A stretch of DNA of 64,000 nt from Ga0077527 sp032128415 (GCA_032128415.1 JAQBGW010000165.1:1-64000), one strand, 5' to 3'; numbered from the stretch's first letter, positions 47,904-57,573 are shown. Notes: generated by a model not told the origin, from the sequence alone. Translations and numbers: made by a program.

Positions 47904-49066
47904 ACCGTAAACCCCCGCGCCAACTGTCGATTCTCCCAGTCCACACGCAGCAACACAGCCAGCGCGCAGCAGGTGGCGAGAATTGCGCTGCCGCCGAAGG
48001 ACAGCAGCGGCAGTGTCAGACCCTTGGTCGGCAACACGCCCATGTTGACGCCCATGTTGACGATCGCCTGCACACCGATCCACAGACCGATGCCTTGCGC
48101 TACGAGCGCAGCAAACGGTCGCTCCCTATCGGCGGCGCGGCGGCCAATGACGAAGGCGCGCCATACCATCCACCCAAACAACAGTACCAGCGTCAGGACT
48201 CCGACAAAGCCGAGTTCTTCGGCAATCACCGCCAGCAGAAAATCGGTATGCGCCTCGGGCAGATAAAAGAGCTTCTCCACGCTGGCGCCCAGACCCACGC
48301 CCAGCCATTCGCCGCGACCGAAGGCGATCAGCGCGTGGGAGAGCTGGTAACCCTTGCCGTACGGATCTGCCCACGGATCCATAAAGCCGATCACGCGTTG
48401 CATGCGGTAAGGACTGGTCCAGATCAGCAGCAGAAAGCCGAACACCAACATGACGATCAAACCCGCAAACAGGCGCCAGTTCATGCCGCCGAGAAACAGG
48501 ATGCCCATGGCAATCACTGTGATGACGGCGAGCGCGCCGAAATCCGGCTCGCGCAACAGCAAGCCTCCGGTCAGCAACATCACGCCGAACATCGGCAAAA
48601 ACCCTTTGCGCAGACTGTGCAGGAAGGCTGCCTTGCGCACCGTGTAATCGGCAGCGTAGATCACTACAAACAGCTTCATCAGTTCGGACGGCTGCACATT
48701 GATCACGAACAGCGACAACCAGCGCCGGCTGCCGTTGACCTCGCGCCCGATACCCGGCACCAGCACCAGCACCAGCAATATCAGTCCGCTGATAAACAAG
48801 AACGGTGCGGTGCGCTGCCACAGACGCAGCGGAATCTGGAACACCATCGTGCCGGCCATGAGACTGATCAACACAAACGATAGGTGTCGCGTCAGGTAAT
48901 GGGTCGCGTTGTTGCCGGTGATGCGGCTCGCCTCGGCAATCGCGATGGATGACGAATACACCATGACCACGCCAATGGCGAGCAGCAGCAGCGTGACCCA
49001 GATCAGCGCGCGGTCGTACTCCGGCAACGCGGCTCGGGATCCGGCCGTAGCGAAATAGGCGCTCAT
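47900..49066 (-). CDS. ftsW: SEDS-family lipid II polymerase/divisome protein FtsW
   Basis: A 388-residue ten-helix SEDS protein, the septal peptidoglycan polymerase that works with FtsI. Family strings: ALIWVTLLLLAIGVVMVYSSS, RHLSFVLISLMAGTMVFQIPL, GREVNGSRRWLSLFVINVQPSELMKLFVVIYAADYTVRK, LREPDFGALAVITVIAMGILFLGG, DPWADPYGKGYQLSHALIAFGRGEWLGVGLGASVEKLFYLPEAHTDFLLAVIAEELGFVG (catalytic-Asp loop region) and NMGVNMGVLPTKGLTLPLLSFGGSA. It starts in the murD stop (overlap 49063-49066). Confidence 0.97.
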   Translation of the reverse strand: MSAYFATAGSRAALPEYDRALIWVTLLLLAIGVVMVYSSSIAIAEASRITGNNATHYLTRHLSFVLISLMAGTMVFQIPLRLWQRTAPFLFISGLILLVLVLVPGIGREVNGSRRWLSLFVINVQPSELMKLFVVIYAADYTVRKAAFLHSLRKGFLPMFGVMLLTGGLLLREPDFGALAVITVIAMGILFLGGMNWRLFAGLIVMLVFGFLLLIWTSPYRMQRVIGFMDPWADPYGKGYQLSHALIAFGRGEWLGVGLGASVEKLFYLPEAHTDFLLAVIAEELGFVGVLTLVLLFGWMVWRAFVIGRRAADRERPFAALVAQGIGLWIGVQAIVNMGVNMGVLPTKGLTLPLLSFGGSAILATCCALAVLLRVDWENRQLARGFTV

Positions 49067-50442
49067 GACTGCCGCTCCGCGATCACCGTCACCGCTGCGG
49101 CGAATACTTCTGCACGATGCACATAGTTGCGGTACATGTCGTAACTGGCACAGGCCGGCGACAACACCACAGCGTCGCCGGGCCGCGCCGCAGCCAGCGC
49201 CAAGGCCACGGCTTCCGTCATGTCTCCTGCACGCAATACGGGAGCAGCGGCGCCGATGGCGGCGGCGATGCGTGCAGCATCGCGACCGATCAGCACCACG
49301 GCGCGCGCTTTACCACGCGCAGCCGCTGCCAGCGGCGCAAAATCCTGGCCTTTGCCGTCGCCACCCGCGATCAGCACCACCGTCTGCGACATGCCGCGCA
49401 GCGCGGCGACCGTGGCCCCGACATTGGTGCCTTTGGAATCGTCGTAAAACTCTATCTTATTGATTTCATTAATCTTTTTAACCCGATGTGGCAGTCCGCT
49501 GAACTGCGCCCAGCCGGCAACAATGGCGTCATCTGCAATACCCGCGGCCCGGCACAACGCGCCTGCCGCAAGCGCATTCGCCGCGTTGTGCATGCCGCTG
49601 ACGCGCAACCGGTCTATGCCGGCCAGCACGGTCGCCCCGCGCGCCAGGTGCGACACTGTCTTAGATGCGATTACACCCCAATCATCGGCTGCCCGCGGTT
49701 GATCAAGGCCGAAGCTCACCACCCGGCGCTGCTGCCGCGCCATGCCGGCGCTCCACACATCCTGGCGATTGATGACCTGTACGCCGCTGCCGGCAAAGAT
49801 GCGCGCCTTGGCCTGCGCGTACTCGCGCAGCCCGTCATAGCGATCGAGATGATCCTCTGAAATATTGAGCACCGTCGCTGCTGTGGCATCCAGCGTGTCT
49901 ATGCTTTCCAGTTGAAAACTCGACAGCTCCAGTACGAATATGCCCGGCATCGCTGTGCCTGCTTCAATATCGGCCAGCGCGTCGAGTACCGGCAGTCCTA
50001 TATTCCCGGCTACAACCGGCTGCAGTTTTGCCGCAGCGCAGATTTCACCGACCATGGCCGTCACGGTGCTCTTGCCGTTGGAGCCGGTAATGGCGAGGAT
50101 CGGCGGTGCATCGCCGCGCGCACGCAACGCCTGCGCGAACAATTCAACATCGCCCACCACCGGTACACCGCGTCGCGCAGCTGCGGCAATGGTGCCGCCG
50201 CGACGATCAACGCCCGGGCTGACCGCGATCACATCCGCAGTTGCCACCTGCGCGTCCGGGGTTATTCCCAACGTCAGCGGCATGTCCGGAAAATCGCGCC
50301 GCAGGGTTTCACCGTGTGGTGGCGCGGCGCGGGTATCGGTGACGCGCACTACCGCGCCGCGCCGGTGCGCCCACCGCGCCATCGACAGTCCGGAATCGCC
50401 GAGGCCAACAACCAGCACCTTTGCGCCTTTAAGGATCAGCAT
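49063..50442 (-). CDS. murD: UDP-N-acetylmuramoyl-L-alanine--D-glutamate ligase MurD
   Basis: A 459-residue Mur ligase that adds D-Glu. It shows VLVVGLGDSGLSMARWAHRRGAVVRVTDTR, DVIAVSPGVD, the ATP loop ILAITGSNGKSTVTAMVGEI, PVVAGNIGLPVLDAL, FVLELSSFQLESIDTLDATAATVLNISEDHLDRYDG, NAANALAAGALCR, LPHRVKKINEINKIEFYDDSKGTNVGATVAALRG and VVLSPACASYDMYRNYVHRAEVFAA. The start at 50442 has GGGAG about 10 bases upstream. Unlike the rest of the cluster it is separated from the preceding gene, mraY, by a 277-base gap that holds an mraY fragment. Confidence 0.97.
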   Translation of the reverse strand: MLILKGAKVLVVGLGDSGLSMARWAHRRGAVVRVTDTRAAPPHGETLRRDFPDMPLTLGITPDAQVATADVIAVSPGVDRRGGTIAAAARRGVPVVGDVELFAQALRARGDAPPILAITGSNGKSTVTAMVGEICAAAKLQPVVAGNIGLPVLDALADIEAGTAMPGIFVLELSSFQLESIDTLDATAATVLNISEDHLDRYDGLREYAQAKARIFAGSGVQVINRQDVWSAGMARQQRRVVSFGLDQPRAADDWGVIASKTVSHLARGATVLAGIDRLRVSGMHNAANALAAGALCRAAGIADDAIVAGWAQFSGLPHRVKKINEINKIEFYDDSKGTNVGATVAALRGMSQTVVLIAGGDGKGQDFAPLAAAARGKARAVVLIGRDAARIAAAIGAAAPVLRAGDMTEAVALALAAARPGDAVVLSPACASYDMYRNYVHRAEVFAAAVTVIAERQS

Positions 50443-50545
50443 CAGCAGTGGCTCCCGTACACCACTACGACCGCAGTCACGGACTCGGCGCAGATGGCCA
50501 TGCCGGTGTGCAATGGGTTCGTGTCTGTAGAGGTCACTGCGCATC

Positions 50546-50607
50546 TCATCGCAGCTTCAGCGTGGACAAACCCACGAGCACCAGCATCATCGTGATAATC
50601 CAGAAGC
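50546..50607 (-). pseudogene. Duplicated 3' end fragment of mraY
   Basis: On the minus strand this stretch reads CFWIITMMLVLVGLSTLKLR followed by TGA, the same as the last residues of the intact mraY ending at 50720. A 37-base block (50571-50607) is identical to 50745-50781 inside mraY; toward the stop codon the copies differ at several silent positions. Upstream of the block the similarity stops. It is a partial tandem duplication left in the murD-mraY gap, without a start and not a gene. Confidence 0.85.
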
Positions 50608-50719
50608 ACACTGGGCGGTTTTGGCTCCGGCCGCCATGTCGCGCAGGCGCAACATGACTTAACCTGCCAAGCAGGTCAGCCTTCGCCGAAACCACCTCGT
50701 CGTTCGCTATTCTGGTCAT

Positions 50720-51805
50720 CTATCTCAGCTTCAATGTCGAAAGCCCCACGAGCACCAGCATCATCGTGATAATCCAGAAGCGAACGACGACCTGGTTTTC
50801 TTTCCAGCCTTTCAGTTCGTAGTGATGGTGCAGCGGCGCCATTCGGAATATCCGTTTCCCGGTCAACTTGAACGAGGCTACCTGCAGCATCACCGAAAGC
50901 GTTTCCACTACGAATACGCCACCCATGATGAACAGCACGATCTCCTGCCGCACGATGACGGCGATGGTACCCAGCGCCGCGCCCAGGGCGAGCGCACCGA
51001 CATCACCCATGAATACTTCCGCGGGATAGGCGTTGAACCACAGGAAAGCAAGACCGGCGCCCGCGATGGCGCCACAAATCACCGTGAGCTCGCCGGCTCC
51101 GGGGATATATGGAAACACCAGATACCGGGCAAACACCGCATTGCCTGCCACATAGGCAAATACGCCCAACGCACTGCCCACCATGACCGTCGGCATGATG
51201 GCGAGGCCATCCAGACCATCCGTCAGATTCACCGCATTGCTGGTGCCGACGATGACGAAATAGGTCATGACGATAAAACCGACAGCGCCCAGCGGATAAG
51301 TCACCTGCTTGAAAAACGGCACGATGAATGTGGTCTGCGCCGGCAGGTTCGTCGAATACGCAATAAAAATGGCCGCAGCCAGACCAACCACCGATTGCCA
51401 GAAAAATTTGGTTTTTGCCGACAACCCCTTCGGATTTCGGCGCACTACCTTGCGGTAATCGTCAACCCAGCCTATTGCACCGAATCCGGCAGTCACGCAC
51501 AGCACCACCCAGACAAAGCGGTTTTGAAGATCAGCCCACAGCAACGTCGTGACGAGGATCGATACCAGGATCAGTGCGCCGCCCATGGTCGGCGTGCCGG
51601 CCTTCACCAGATGGCTCTGCGGACCGTCATCACGCACGGACTGGCCAATTTTGTACACGGCCAGCTTGCGAATGAGCGCCGGTCCAACGACGAAAGAAAT
51701 CAGCAACGCAGTCAGACACGCCAGCACGGCGCGCAGCGTCAGATAACTAAATACATTGAAAGCGCGTATGTCCTTCGCGAGCCACTGTGCCAATTCAAGG
51801 AGCAT
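50720..51805 (-). CDS. mraY: Phospho-MurNAc-pentapeptide translocase MraY
   Basis: A 361-residue ten-helix enzyme that makes lipid I from UDP-MurNAc-pentapeptide and undecaprenyl phosphate. Typical strings are QSVRDDGPQSHLVKAGTPTMGGALIL, ADLQNRFVWVVLCVTAGFGAIGWVDDYRKVVRRNPKGL (DDD-type aspartates), GTSNAVNLTDGLDGLAIMPTVM, FMGDVGALALGAALGTIAVIVRQEIVLFIMGGVFVVETLSVMLQV and the histidine loop FRMAPLHHHYELKGWKENQVVVRFW. It begins 3 bases after murF. A copy of its last 20 codons is present downstream. Confidence 0.98.
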   Translation of the reverse strand: MLLELAQWLAKDIRAFNVFSYLTLRAVLACLTALLISFVVGPALIRKLAVYKIGQSVRDDGPQSHLVKAGTPTMGGALILVSILVTTLLWADLQNRFVWVVLCVTAGFGAIGWVDDYRKVVRRNPKGLSAKTKFFWQSVVGLAAAIFIAYSTNLPAQTTFIVPFFKQVTYPLGAVGFIVMTYFVIVGTSNAVNLTDGLDGLAIMPTVMVGSALGVFAYVAGNAVFARYLVFPYIPGAGELTVICGAIAGAGLAFLWFNAYPAEVFMGDVGALALGAALGTIAVIVRQEIVLFIMGGVFVVETLSVMLQVASFKLTGKRIFRMAPLHHHYELKGWKENQVVVRFWIITMMLVLVGLSTLKLR

Positions 51806-51808
51806 CGT

Positions 51809-53164
51809 CTATGCCTTCTCCGCCTGCTTTTCCAGACTGCGTACTACCCGCTCCATCTGCATGAAGCGGGATCCTTTGACTAATACCGTGGTCTGCGCGT
51901 CGAGCGCGTTTTTCACGTCAGCCAGCAGCTCTTCGATGCGCGGGTAATGCCGCGCGCCCTCGCCGAAAGCACGAGTGGAATCTGCAGCCAGTTCACCCAG
52001 GGTATAGAGCCCGTCGATGCCGGCTGCCCGGGCATAGGCGCCCGCTTCCTGATGAAATGCCGGGCCCTGCGCTCCAACCTCACCCATGTCCCCGAGCACC
52101 AGCAGCTTGCGGCCGCACGCACGTGCCAGCACGTCGGTCGCCGCGCGCACCGAATCGGGATTGGCGTTGTAGGTGTCATCAATCAGCACGGCCCCACGCA
52201 CACCCTGCTTCATTTGCAGCCGCCCCCGCACCGGCACGAAACGCTCCAGCGCGCGGGCACAGGCATCCAGTGTCGCCCCCGCAGCCGTGGCGGCAGCCAC
52301 TGCGGCCAGCGCATTGCGCACGTTATGTTCTCCGGCCAACGGCAAAGCGATGCGGGCTGTTGCGCCGGGAATGCTGACGTCGAGTGTCGCCGTCGCGGCA
52401 TCCATACTGCACTTTGCGGTTACGGTCGCGTGGCCCAACCCAAAATCGCGTACGGCACGAGCGCCGGCAGTGGTGCGCCATACTGCGGCATGCGCATCGT
52501 CGGCGTTGATCACCGCCGTGCCATCACTCGGTAGTGCCGCAATGAGGCTGGCGTGCTCTTTGGCTACATCAGCGACGGAACGCATGAACTCCTGATGTTC
52601 GCGTTGGGCGTTGTTGATGACGGCGATGGTCGGTTGCGCCAGCGCCGCGAGCTGCGCGGTTTCACCAGGATGATTCATACCTACCTCAACCACAGCCACG
52701 CGGTGCGCAGCACGCAATGCCAGCAACGTCAGCGGCAGGCCGATGTGATTATTGAGATTGCCGCGCGTCGCGAGCACGGCGTCAGCGCCAAAATGCTCGC
52801 GCAGGCACACCGCGATCATTTCCTTGACGGTGGTCTTGCCGTTGGATCCCACCACGGCAATCAGCGGGATCCGGAACCTGCCGCGCCAATGCGCTGCCAA
52901 CGCCCCTAGCGCAACCGTGGTATCTGCAACCACGGCCGTCGGTAGTGTCGGCACTTGTTCATATGCGCGATCTGCCAGCGCCGCGACCGCGCCTCCCGCC
53001 GCCGCCTGCGGCAAGAATGCGTGGCCGTCGTGCCGTTCGCCGCGCAGCGCAACAAACAGATCACCCGCAGCAATTGCGCGGCTATCGGTGCTCACCGCAG
53101 TGAAGGTCACATTGTCACCGCGCAGTGTGCCGCCCAATACGGTGGCCGCTTCGGCGAGTGTCAT
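51809..53164 (-). CDS. murF: UDP-MurNAc-tripeptide--D-alanyl-D-alanine ligase MurF
   Basis: A 451-residue Mur ligase that attaches D-Ala-D-Ala. Visible are MTLAEAATVLGGTLRGDNVTFTAVSTDSRAIAAGDLFVALRGERHDGHAFL, the P-loop LIAVVGSNGKTTVKEMIAVCLRE, GNLNNHIGLPLTLLALRAAHRVAVVEVGMNHPGE, NAQREHQEFMRSV, NVRNALAAVAAATAAG and IDDTYNANPDSVRAATDVLA. ATG at 53164 shares one base with the murE stop; GTG at 53167 is also possible. Confidence 0.98.
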   Translation of the reverse strand: MTLAEAATVLGGTLRGDNVTFTAVSTDSRAIAAGDLFVALRGERHDGHAFLPQAAAGGAVAALADRAYEQVPTLPTAVVADTTVALGALAAHWRGRFRIPLIAVVGSNGKTTVKEMIAVCLREHFGADAVLATRGNLNNHIGLPLTLLALRAAHRVAVVEVGMNHPGETAQLAALAQPTIAVINNAQREHQEFMRSVADVAKEHASLIAALPSDGTAVINADDAHAAVWRTTAGARAVRDFGLGHATVTAKCSMDAATATLDVSIPGATARIALPLAGEHNVRNALAAVAAATAAGATLDACARALERFVPVRGRLQMKQGVRGAVLIDDTYNANPDSVRAATDVLARACGRKLLVLGDMGEVGAQGPAFHQEAGAYARAAGIDGLYTLGELAADSTRAFGEGARHYPRIEELLADVKNALDAQTTVLVKGSRFMQMERVVRSLEKQAEKA

Positions 53165-54624
53165 CACCGCGTGCCCTCCAACGCAGCGCGCACCACCGCG
53201 GCCTCGCTATAGCGGCGCCGCACGCCACCGGTCTCCTGGTAGCGTTCATGGCCCTTGCCGGCGACCAGCACCACATCGCCGCGACGAGCCTGCGCAATCG
53301 CTGATCGAATCGCCAGTCGTCGGTCAACGATCTGTTCGTGGGCGCTGCGAATGCCCTCCGCAATATCGGTGATGATCGCCGCCGGATTTTCAGTCCGTGG
53401 ATTGTCGCTGGTAAGCACAATGTGGTCGGCAAGACGATCAGCCACAGCACCCATCATCGGCCGCTTGCCGCGATCACGATCTCCGCCGCAACCAAAGACG
53501 CAGACGAGCCGTGCGCGCGCGCCTGCGATCTGGCGCAGGCTAAGCAACACTTTTTCGAGCGCATCAGGTGTGTGTGCATAATCGACAATCACCAGCGGCT
53601 TGCGCCCGCCGCCATAACGCTCCATGCGCCCCGGCACCGGCGATAATTTTCCCAGCGCGGACACCGACTGTTCAAGTCCGACGTCACTGGCCAGCAATGT
53701 GGCAAGCGATCCCAGCAGGTTGGCGGCATTGAAGCCGCCTATCATGGCGCTGTGTACTGTGGCGCGCCCCCAGGGCGAAGTCACCTCGAAGGAAAGTCCG
53801 TTGAGACCCAGACGCAGATTGCGTCCTTGCACCCGCGGCACCCGCAGATGCGCCGGCGGTGCGCGAAAACCATAACCCAGTGCTTCACCGCATCGATGTG
53901 TCAACGCCATTTCCCGGCCAAAAGCATCATCGAGGTTGAGCACAGTGTGGCTGAGCGCAGGCCAGCGAAACAGGCGCGCCTTGGCTGCGCGGTAACGCCG
54001 CATCGTACCGTGGTAATCAAGATGATCGCGCGTCACATTGGTCAGCAGGGCAACGTCGAACTCGACACCGGAGACCCGATCCTGCTCCAGTCCGTGCGAA
54101 GACACCTCCATGCATACGGCCTTGGCGCCAGCGCGCACCAGCTTGCGCAAGCGGCCGTGGAGCGTCACCGCATCGGGCGTGGTATTGGCGTGGGCATCAA
54201 GGCGCCTCGGGAATCCGCTGCCCAGCGTGCCGATCACGCCACATTTGCGCCGCGCACGGGTTAGCGACTGGGCGATCCAGTGGCTGCATGAAGTCTTGCC
54301 GTTGGTTCCGGTAACACCCACAGTCCACAGTTTCCCGCTTGGTTTGCCGTACACCGCGCTCGCAATCACACCCGCCTCGCGACGCAAGTGCGGAATGCCC
54401 AGATTGTTCACCCGCCACCGCGAGTTCCAGGCATAACCCTCGGCATCCCACAGCACCGCCGTGGCGCCATTGGCTATAGCCTGTGCAATATAGTCGCGGC
54501 CGTCGCGCGCTTCGCCCGGGTAAGCCAGAAAGGTATCGCCCGGTCGCACGCTACGACTGTCGGTCGCCAGCCTGCGTACGCCAAGAGCAGTGATCGCGCG
54601 CATGTCGATTGCGGGAGCCGCCAT
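53164..54624 (-). CDS. murE: UDP-MurNAc-L-Ala-D-Glu--meso-2,6-diaminopimelate ligase MurE
   Basis: A 486-residue Mur ligase. ATP loop VGVTGTNGKTSCSHWIAQSLTR; central GTLGSGFPRRLDAHANTTPDAVTLHGRLRKLVRAGAKAVCMEVSSHGLEQDRV and NVTRDHLDYHGTMRRYRAAKARLF; C-terminal IVDYAHTPDALEKVLLSLR. The substrate-specificity motif is DNPRTENP, which signifies meso-diaminopimelate rather than lysine. A GGAGGAGG lies just before the start at 54624, which also overlaps the ftsI stop. Confidence 0.98.
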   Translation of the reverse strand: MAAPAIDMRAITALGVRRLATDSRSVRPGDTFLAYPGEARDGRDYIAQAIANGATAVLWDAEGYAWNSRWRVNNLGIPHLRREAGVIASAVYGKPSGKLWTVGVTGTNGKTSCSHWIAQSLTRARRKCGVIGTLGSGFPRRLDAHANTTPDAVTLHGRLRKLVRAGAKAVCMEVSSHGLEQDRVSGVEFDVALLTNVTRDHLDYHGTMRRYRAAKARLFRWPALSHTVLNLDDAFGREMALTHRCGEALGYGFRAPPAHLRVPRVQGRNLRLGLNGLSFEVTSPWGRATVHSAMIGGFNAANLLGSLATLLASDVGLEQSVSALGKLSPVPGRMERYGGGRKPLVIVDYAHTPDALEKVLLSLRQIAGARARLVCVFGCGGDRDRGKRPMMGAVADRLADHIVLTSDNPRTENPAAIITDIAEGIRSAHEQIVDRRLAIRSAIAQARRGDVVLVAGKGHERYQETGGVRRRYSEAAVVRAALEGTR

Positions 54625-56357
54625 CACACCTCCTCCCGCACCAGCGGAATTTCTTCCGGCGCCAGCACGGTGGTCTTGCCCGGCGCATCCGGAGGCACCA
54701 CGAGAAATCGCAAAGTGCCGGCGGCCACCTGGCTGAATACCGGGGCAGCCACCGCCCCGCCGGAATACTGACCGGTGGAAGGTTCGTCTATCATGACCGC
54801 AATAATCACGCGTGGACGCGATGCCGGCGCCATGCCGACAAACGAGGCCACGTAACGATCCGCGGCGTACCCTTTGCCTTCAAGCTTGTGCGCGGTGCCG
54901 GTCTTGCCGGCAACGGTATAACCCGAAACCTGCGCGCCGAGTGCCGTGCCACCGGGGAGTGCAGCCAGCTCCAACATCCTGCGCACCGCCATCGACGTCT
55001 TGGCGGACACTACACGGACACCCTGCGCCACGACCTCGCGCTTGATCAGCGTTACCGGACGCAATTCACCGTCAGTGGCGAACATCGTGTAAGCGCGGGC
55101 GAGTTGCAGTAACGAAACCGAAAGGCCGTATCCGTAGGACATCGTCGCCTTTTCAATCGGCCTCCACGTCGCGTAAGCACGCAACCGTCCCGAGACCTCG
55201 CCGGGAAAACCCGAGTGCGGCGGCACGCCAAATCCGGCGCGACTGAACAGGCTCCACAAGACTTCGGACGGCAGCGCAAGCCCCATTTTTGCGGCACCCA
55301 CGTTGGAGGATTTCTGGATCACCTGTGACACGGTCAACGCGCCTTGCGGATGAGCGTCGTGAATCGTGCGATTGCCGATACTCAACTGGCCGGGTGCCGT
55401 CTGAATTATCGTGCTGGGCTCGAACAGACCCGCCTCCAACGCTGCCGCCGCAGTGAACGGCTTCAGTGTCGAGCCGGGCTCGAACAAATCTGTCACGGTG
55501 CGGTTGCGCGTGCGGCGCGCATCCAGTTTGCCGCGATTGTTCGGGTTGTAGCCTGGCAGATTCGCCATGGCCAGAATTTCGCCCGTCTCGGCATCGAGTA
55601 CAACTATGCCTCCAGCCTTGGCGCGATGTGCCGCCACCGCTCGTTTGAGTTCGCGGTGCGCCAAATACTGGATGCGCGCGTCTATCGACAGCGTGAGCTT
55701 TTGGCCGTTCTGCGGCACGCGTATGCTTTCGACGTCCTCGACAATGCGACCAAGGCGATCCTTGATCACGCGCCGACTGCCGGATTTGCCGGCGAGCGTA
55801 TTTTCAAACGCAAGCTCCAGCGCTTCCTGCCCTTTATCATCAACTCCGGTAAAACCAACGATATGCGCCATTACTTCGCCTGCCGGGTAATAACGCCGGT
55901 GTTCGCGTTGCAGGAACACCCCGGGAATACCGAGTTGCACGACGCGCTCGGCTTGCTCAGGCGGCAACTGACGCTTCAGATAAACAAATTCCCGCTGCGT
56001 ATCCGACAATCGCGCGCGTAGTTCATTTGCACTGATGCCAAGCAGTTGTGCGAGCTTGCGCAGATCTGCAGGGCTGGCCTCGACGTCGCCTGGACTGGCT
56101 GCCACCGACTCGACCGGCGTCGATATCGCCAGCGGTTCGTTGTTGCGATCAACGATCATGCCGCGACTCGCGCCAATCTCGACTACACGCGAATAGCGTG
56201 ACTCACCTTTGCGTTGCAGAAAATCGTTATTGAGCGCCTGCAACCATAAAGCACGACCGGCCAGCCCGACAAACCAGGCGAGCAGTAACAGCAACACGAA
56301 ATGGGTGCGCCACGCCGGCAGATTTGGCTTCTCAACACGAGTGGATGCTGGCTTCAC
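54624..56357 (-). CDS. ftsI: Septal peptidoglycan transpeptidase FtsI (PBP3)
   Basis: A 577-residue class B penicillin-binding protein. One N-terminal membrane helix (HFVLLLLLAWFVGLAGRALWLQAL) is followed by the pedestal (RGMIVDRNNEPLAISTPVESVAASP) and a transpeptidase domain with the serine at 296 (PGSTLKPF), the SSN motif at 350-352 (KSSNVG) and KTG at 485-487 (GKTGTAHK). It partners FtsW in septal wall synthesis. It begins 4 bases inside ftsL and its stop overlaps murE. No unusual residues seen. Confidence 0.98.
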   Translation of the reverse strand: MKPASTRVEKPNLPAWRTHFVLLLLLAWFVGLAGRALWLQALNNDFLQRKGESRYSRVVEIGASRGMIVDRNNEPLAISTPVESVAASPGDVEASPADLRKLAQLLGISANELRARLSDTQREFVYLKRQLPPEQAERVVQLGIPGVFLQREHRRYYPAGEVMAHIVGFTGVDDKGQEALELAFENTLAGKSGSRRVIKDRLGRIVEDVESIRVPQNGQKLTLSIDARIQYLAHRELKRAVAAHRAKAGGIVVLDAETGEILAMANLPGYNPNNRGKLDARRTRNRTVTDLFEPGSTLKPFTAAAALEAGLFEPSTIIQTAPGQLSIGNRTIHDAHPQGALTVSQVIQKSSNVGAAKMGLALPSEVLWSLFSRAGFGVPPHSGFPGEVSGRLRAYATWRPIEKATMSYGYGLSVSLLQLARAYTMFATDGELRPVTLIKREVVAQGVRVVSAKTSMAVRRMLELAALPGGTALGAQVSGYTVAGKTGTAHKLEGKGYAADRYVASFVGMAPASRPRVIIAVMIDEPSTGQYSGGAVAAPVFSQVAAGTLRFLVVPPDAPGKTTVLAPEEIPLVREEV

Positions 56358-56638
56358 GGTTCAACCTCCGTGCGCCGCGCGGGAACCACTTCGACACGAG
56401 CTGCCGACGGCACGCGCATGTTGAGGTCACGGGTAGCAATGCGCTCAATCCGCGCATGGGTCGCCCACGTACCTTGTTCCAATTGCAGTTGCCCCCACTC
56501 CACATCCAGTTGTTTCGCCACCGTCTGCTCCTTCTCCAGCTCGCCATACAGCTTGCGTGCCTTGTGCTGCGAAGTAACCACTCCCAGTGCGCACGCCATC
56601 AGGAGGGCCAGCAGAATGAAAGTCAGGCGGGCTGTCAT
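56354..56638 (-). CDS. ftsL: Cell division protein FtsL
   Basis: A 94-residue bitopic protein of the FtsQLB complex. After a single transmembrane helix (LTFILLALLMACALGVVTSQHKARKLY) comes a leucine-zipper-like coiled coil (GELEKEQTVAKQLDVEWGQLQLEQGTWATHARIERIATRDLNMRVP), ending in the conserved 'A...RLGM..P'-like end. It lies between rsmH and ftsI and overlaps both by 4 bases. Confidence 0.95.
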   Translation of the reverse strand: MTARLTFILLALLMACALGVVTSQHKARKLYGELEKEQTVAKQLDVEWGQLQLEQGTWATHARIERIATRDLNMRVPSAARVEVVPARRTEVEP

Positions 56639-57573
56639 TGCCGGGGGGACGTCGTCCGTTCGGCCACGCGCATCACGGCGCTGCGTGCACGCGGATTTGC
56701 TGCGACCTCTGTTGCGCCAGAGCGCTGCGCGCGGCCAACCAGGCGCATGCGCGGCTGGGGCAGATCGCGGGCGCGAACCGGCAGGCGCGCCGGCAACGCA
56801 TCGGCCTGCGACTGTGCGCGAAGAAAGCGCTTGACGATGCGATCCTCAAGAGAGTGAAAGCTGATGACCACCAGCCGGCCCTCCGGTTTGAGCAGGTCTA
56901 CACACTGCGGCAACACTACCGATAACTCCTCAAGCTCCTGATTGACGTGAATCCGTAGAGCTTGAAACGTGCGCGTCGCCGGATCCTGGCGTGGCTCGCG
57001 CGCGGGAACGGCTTCTGCCACGAGCGTGGAAAGTTGTCGTGTGGTGTCAACAGGTCCTCGCGTCCGAGCCGCAACAATCGCTGCTGCAATCTGTTTAGCA
57101 AACCGTTCTTCGCCATAATCCCTGATGACCTCCCTGATTTCTGCTTCGCCCGCCGTGGCAATCCACTCCGCAGCGCTAATGCCGTGTTCCGGATCCATAC
57201 GCATATCGAGCGGCGCATCGTGCCGAAAACTGAAACCGCGCCTGCCGTCGTCCAGCTGTGGCGACGACACACCAATATCCAGCAGCACACCATCAACTTC
57301 AGCTACACCCTGTGCGAATACGGCATCGGCCATCAGGCTGAACGGGCTGCGCAGAATCGTGAACCGCGGATCAGTCACCGCCTGTCCCGCCTGCACCGCA
57401 TCCGGATCACGATCGAGCGCAATCAGTCGTCCTCCTCTACCCAGCCGCTCCAGAATCAGGCGGCTGTGCCCGCCTCTGCCATAGGTGCCATCGACGTAAA
57501 CGCCGTCGCTGCGAACATTCAAAGCTTCAATCGCCTCCTGCGCGAGGACTGCGGCATGGCCGCTGTCCGTCAC
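56635..57573 (-). CDS. rsmH: 16S rRNA (cytosine1402-N4)-methyltransferase RsmH (MraW)
   Basis: A 312-residue methyltransferase modifying C1402 in the ribosomal decoding centre. Characteristic strings: VLAQEAIEALNVRSDGVYVDGTYGRGGHSRLILERLGRGGRLIALDRDPDAV, DGVLLDIGVSSPQLDDGRRGFSFRHDAPLDMRMD, DYGEERFAKQIAAAIV, ATRTFQALRIHVNQELEELSVVLPQCVDLLKPEGRLVVISFHSLEDRIVKRF. It overlaps mraZ and ftsL by 4 bases each. Confidence 0.98.
   Translation of the reverse strand: MTDSGHAAVLAQEAIEALNVRSDGVYVDGTYGRGGHSRLILERLGRGGRLIALDRDPDAVQAGQAVTDPRFTILRSPFSLMADAVFAQGVAEVDGVLLDIGVSSPQLDDGRRGFSFRHDAPLDMRMDPEHGISAAEWIATAGEAEIREVIRDYGEERFAKQIAAAIVAARTRGPVDTTRQLSTLVAEAVPAREPRQDPATRTFQALRIHVNQELEELSVVLPQCVDLLKPEGRLVVISFHSLEDRIVKRFLRAQSQADALPARLPVRARDLPQPRMRLVGRAQRSGATEVAANPRARSAVMRVAERTTSPRQ

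Noticed and set aside
54609..56021. Plus-strand open frames of 167 and 225 codons over ftsI
   Set aside because: They are antisense to ftsI and without domains.
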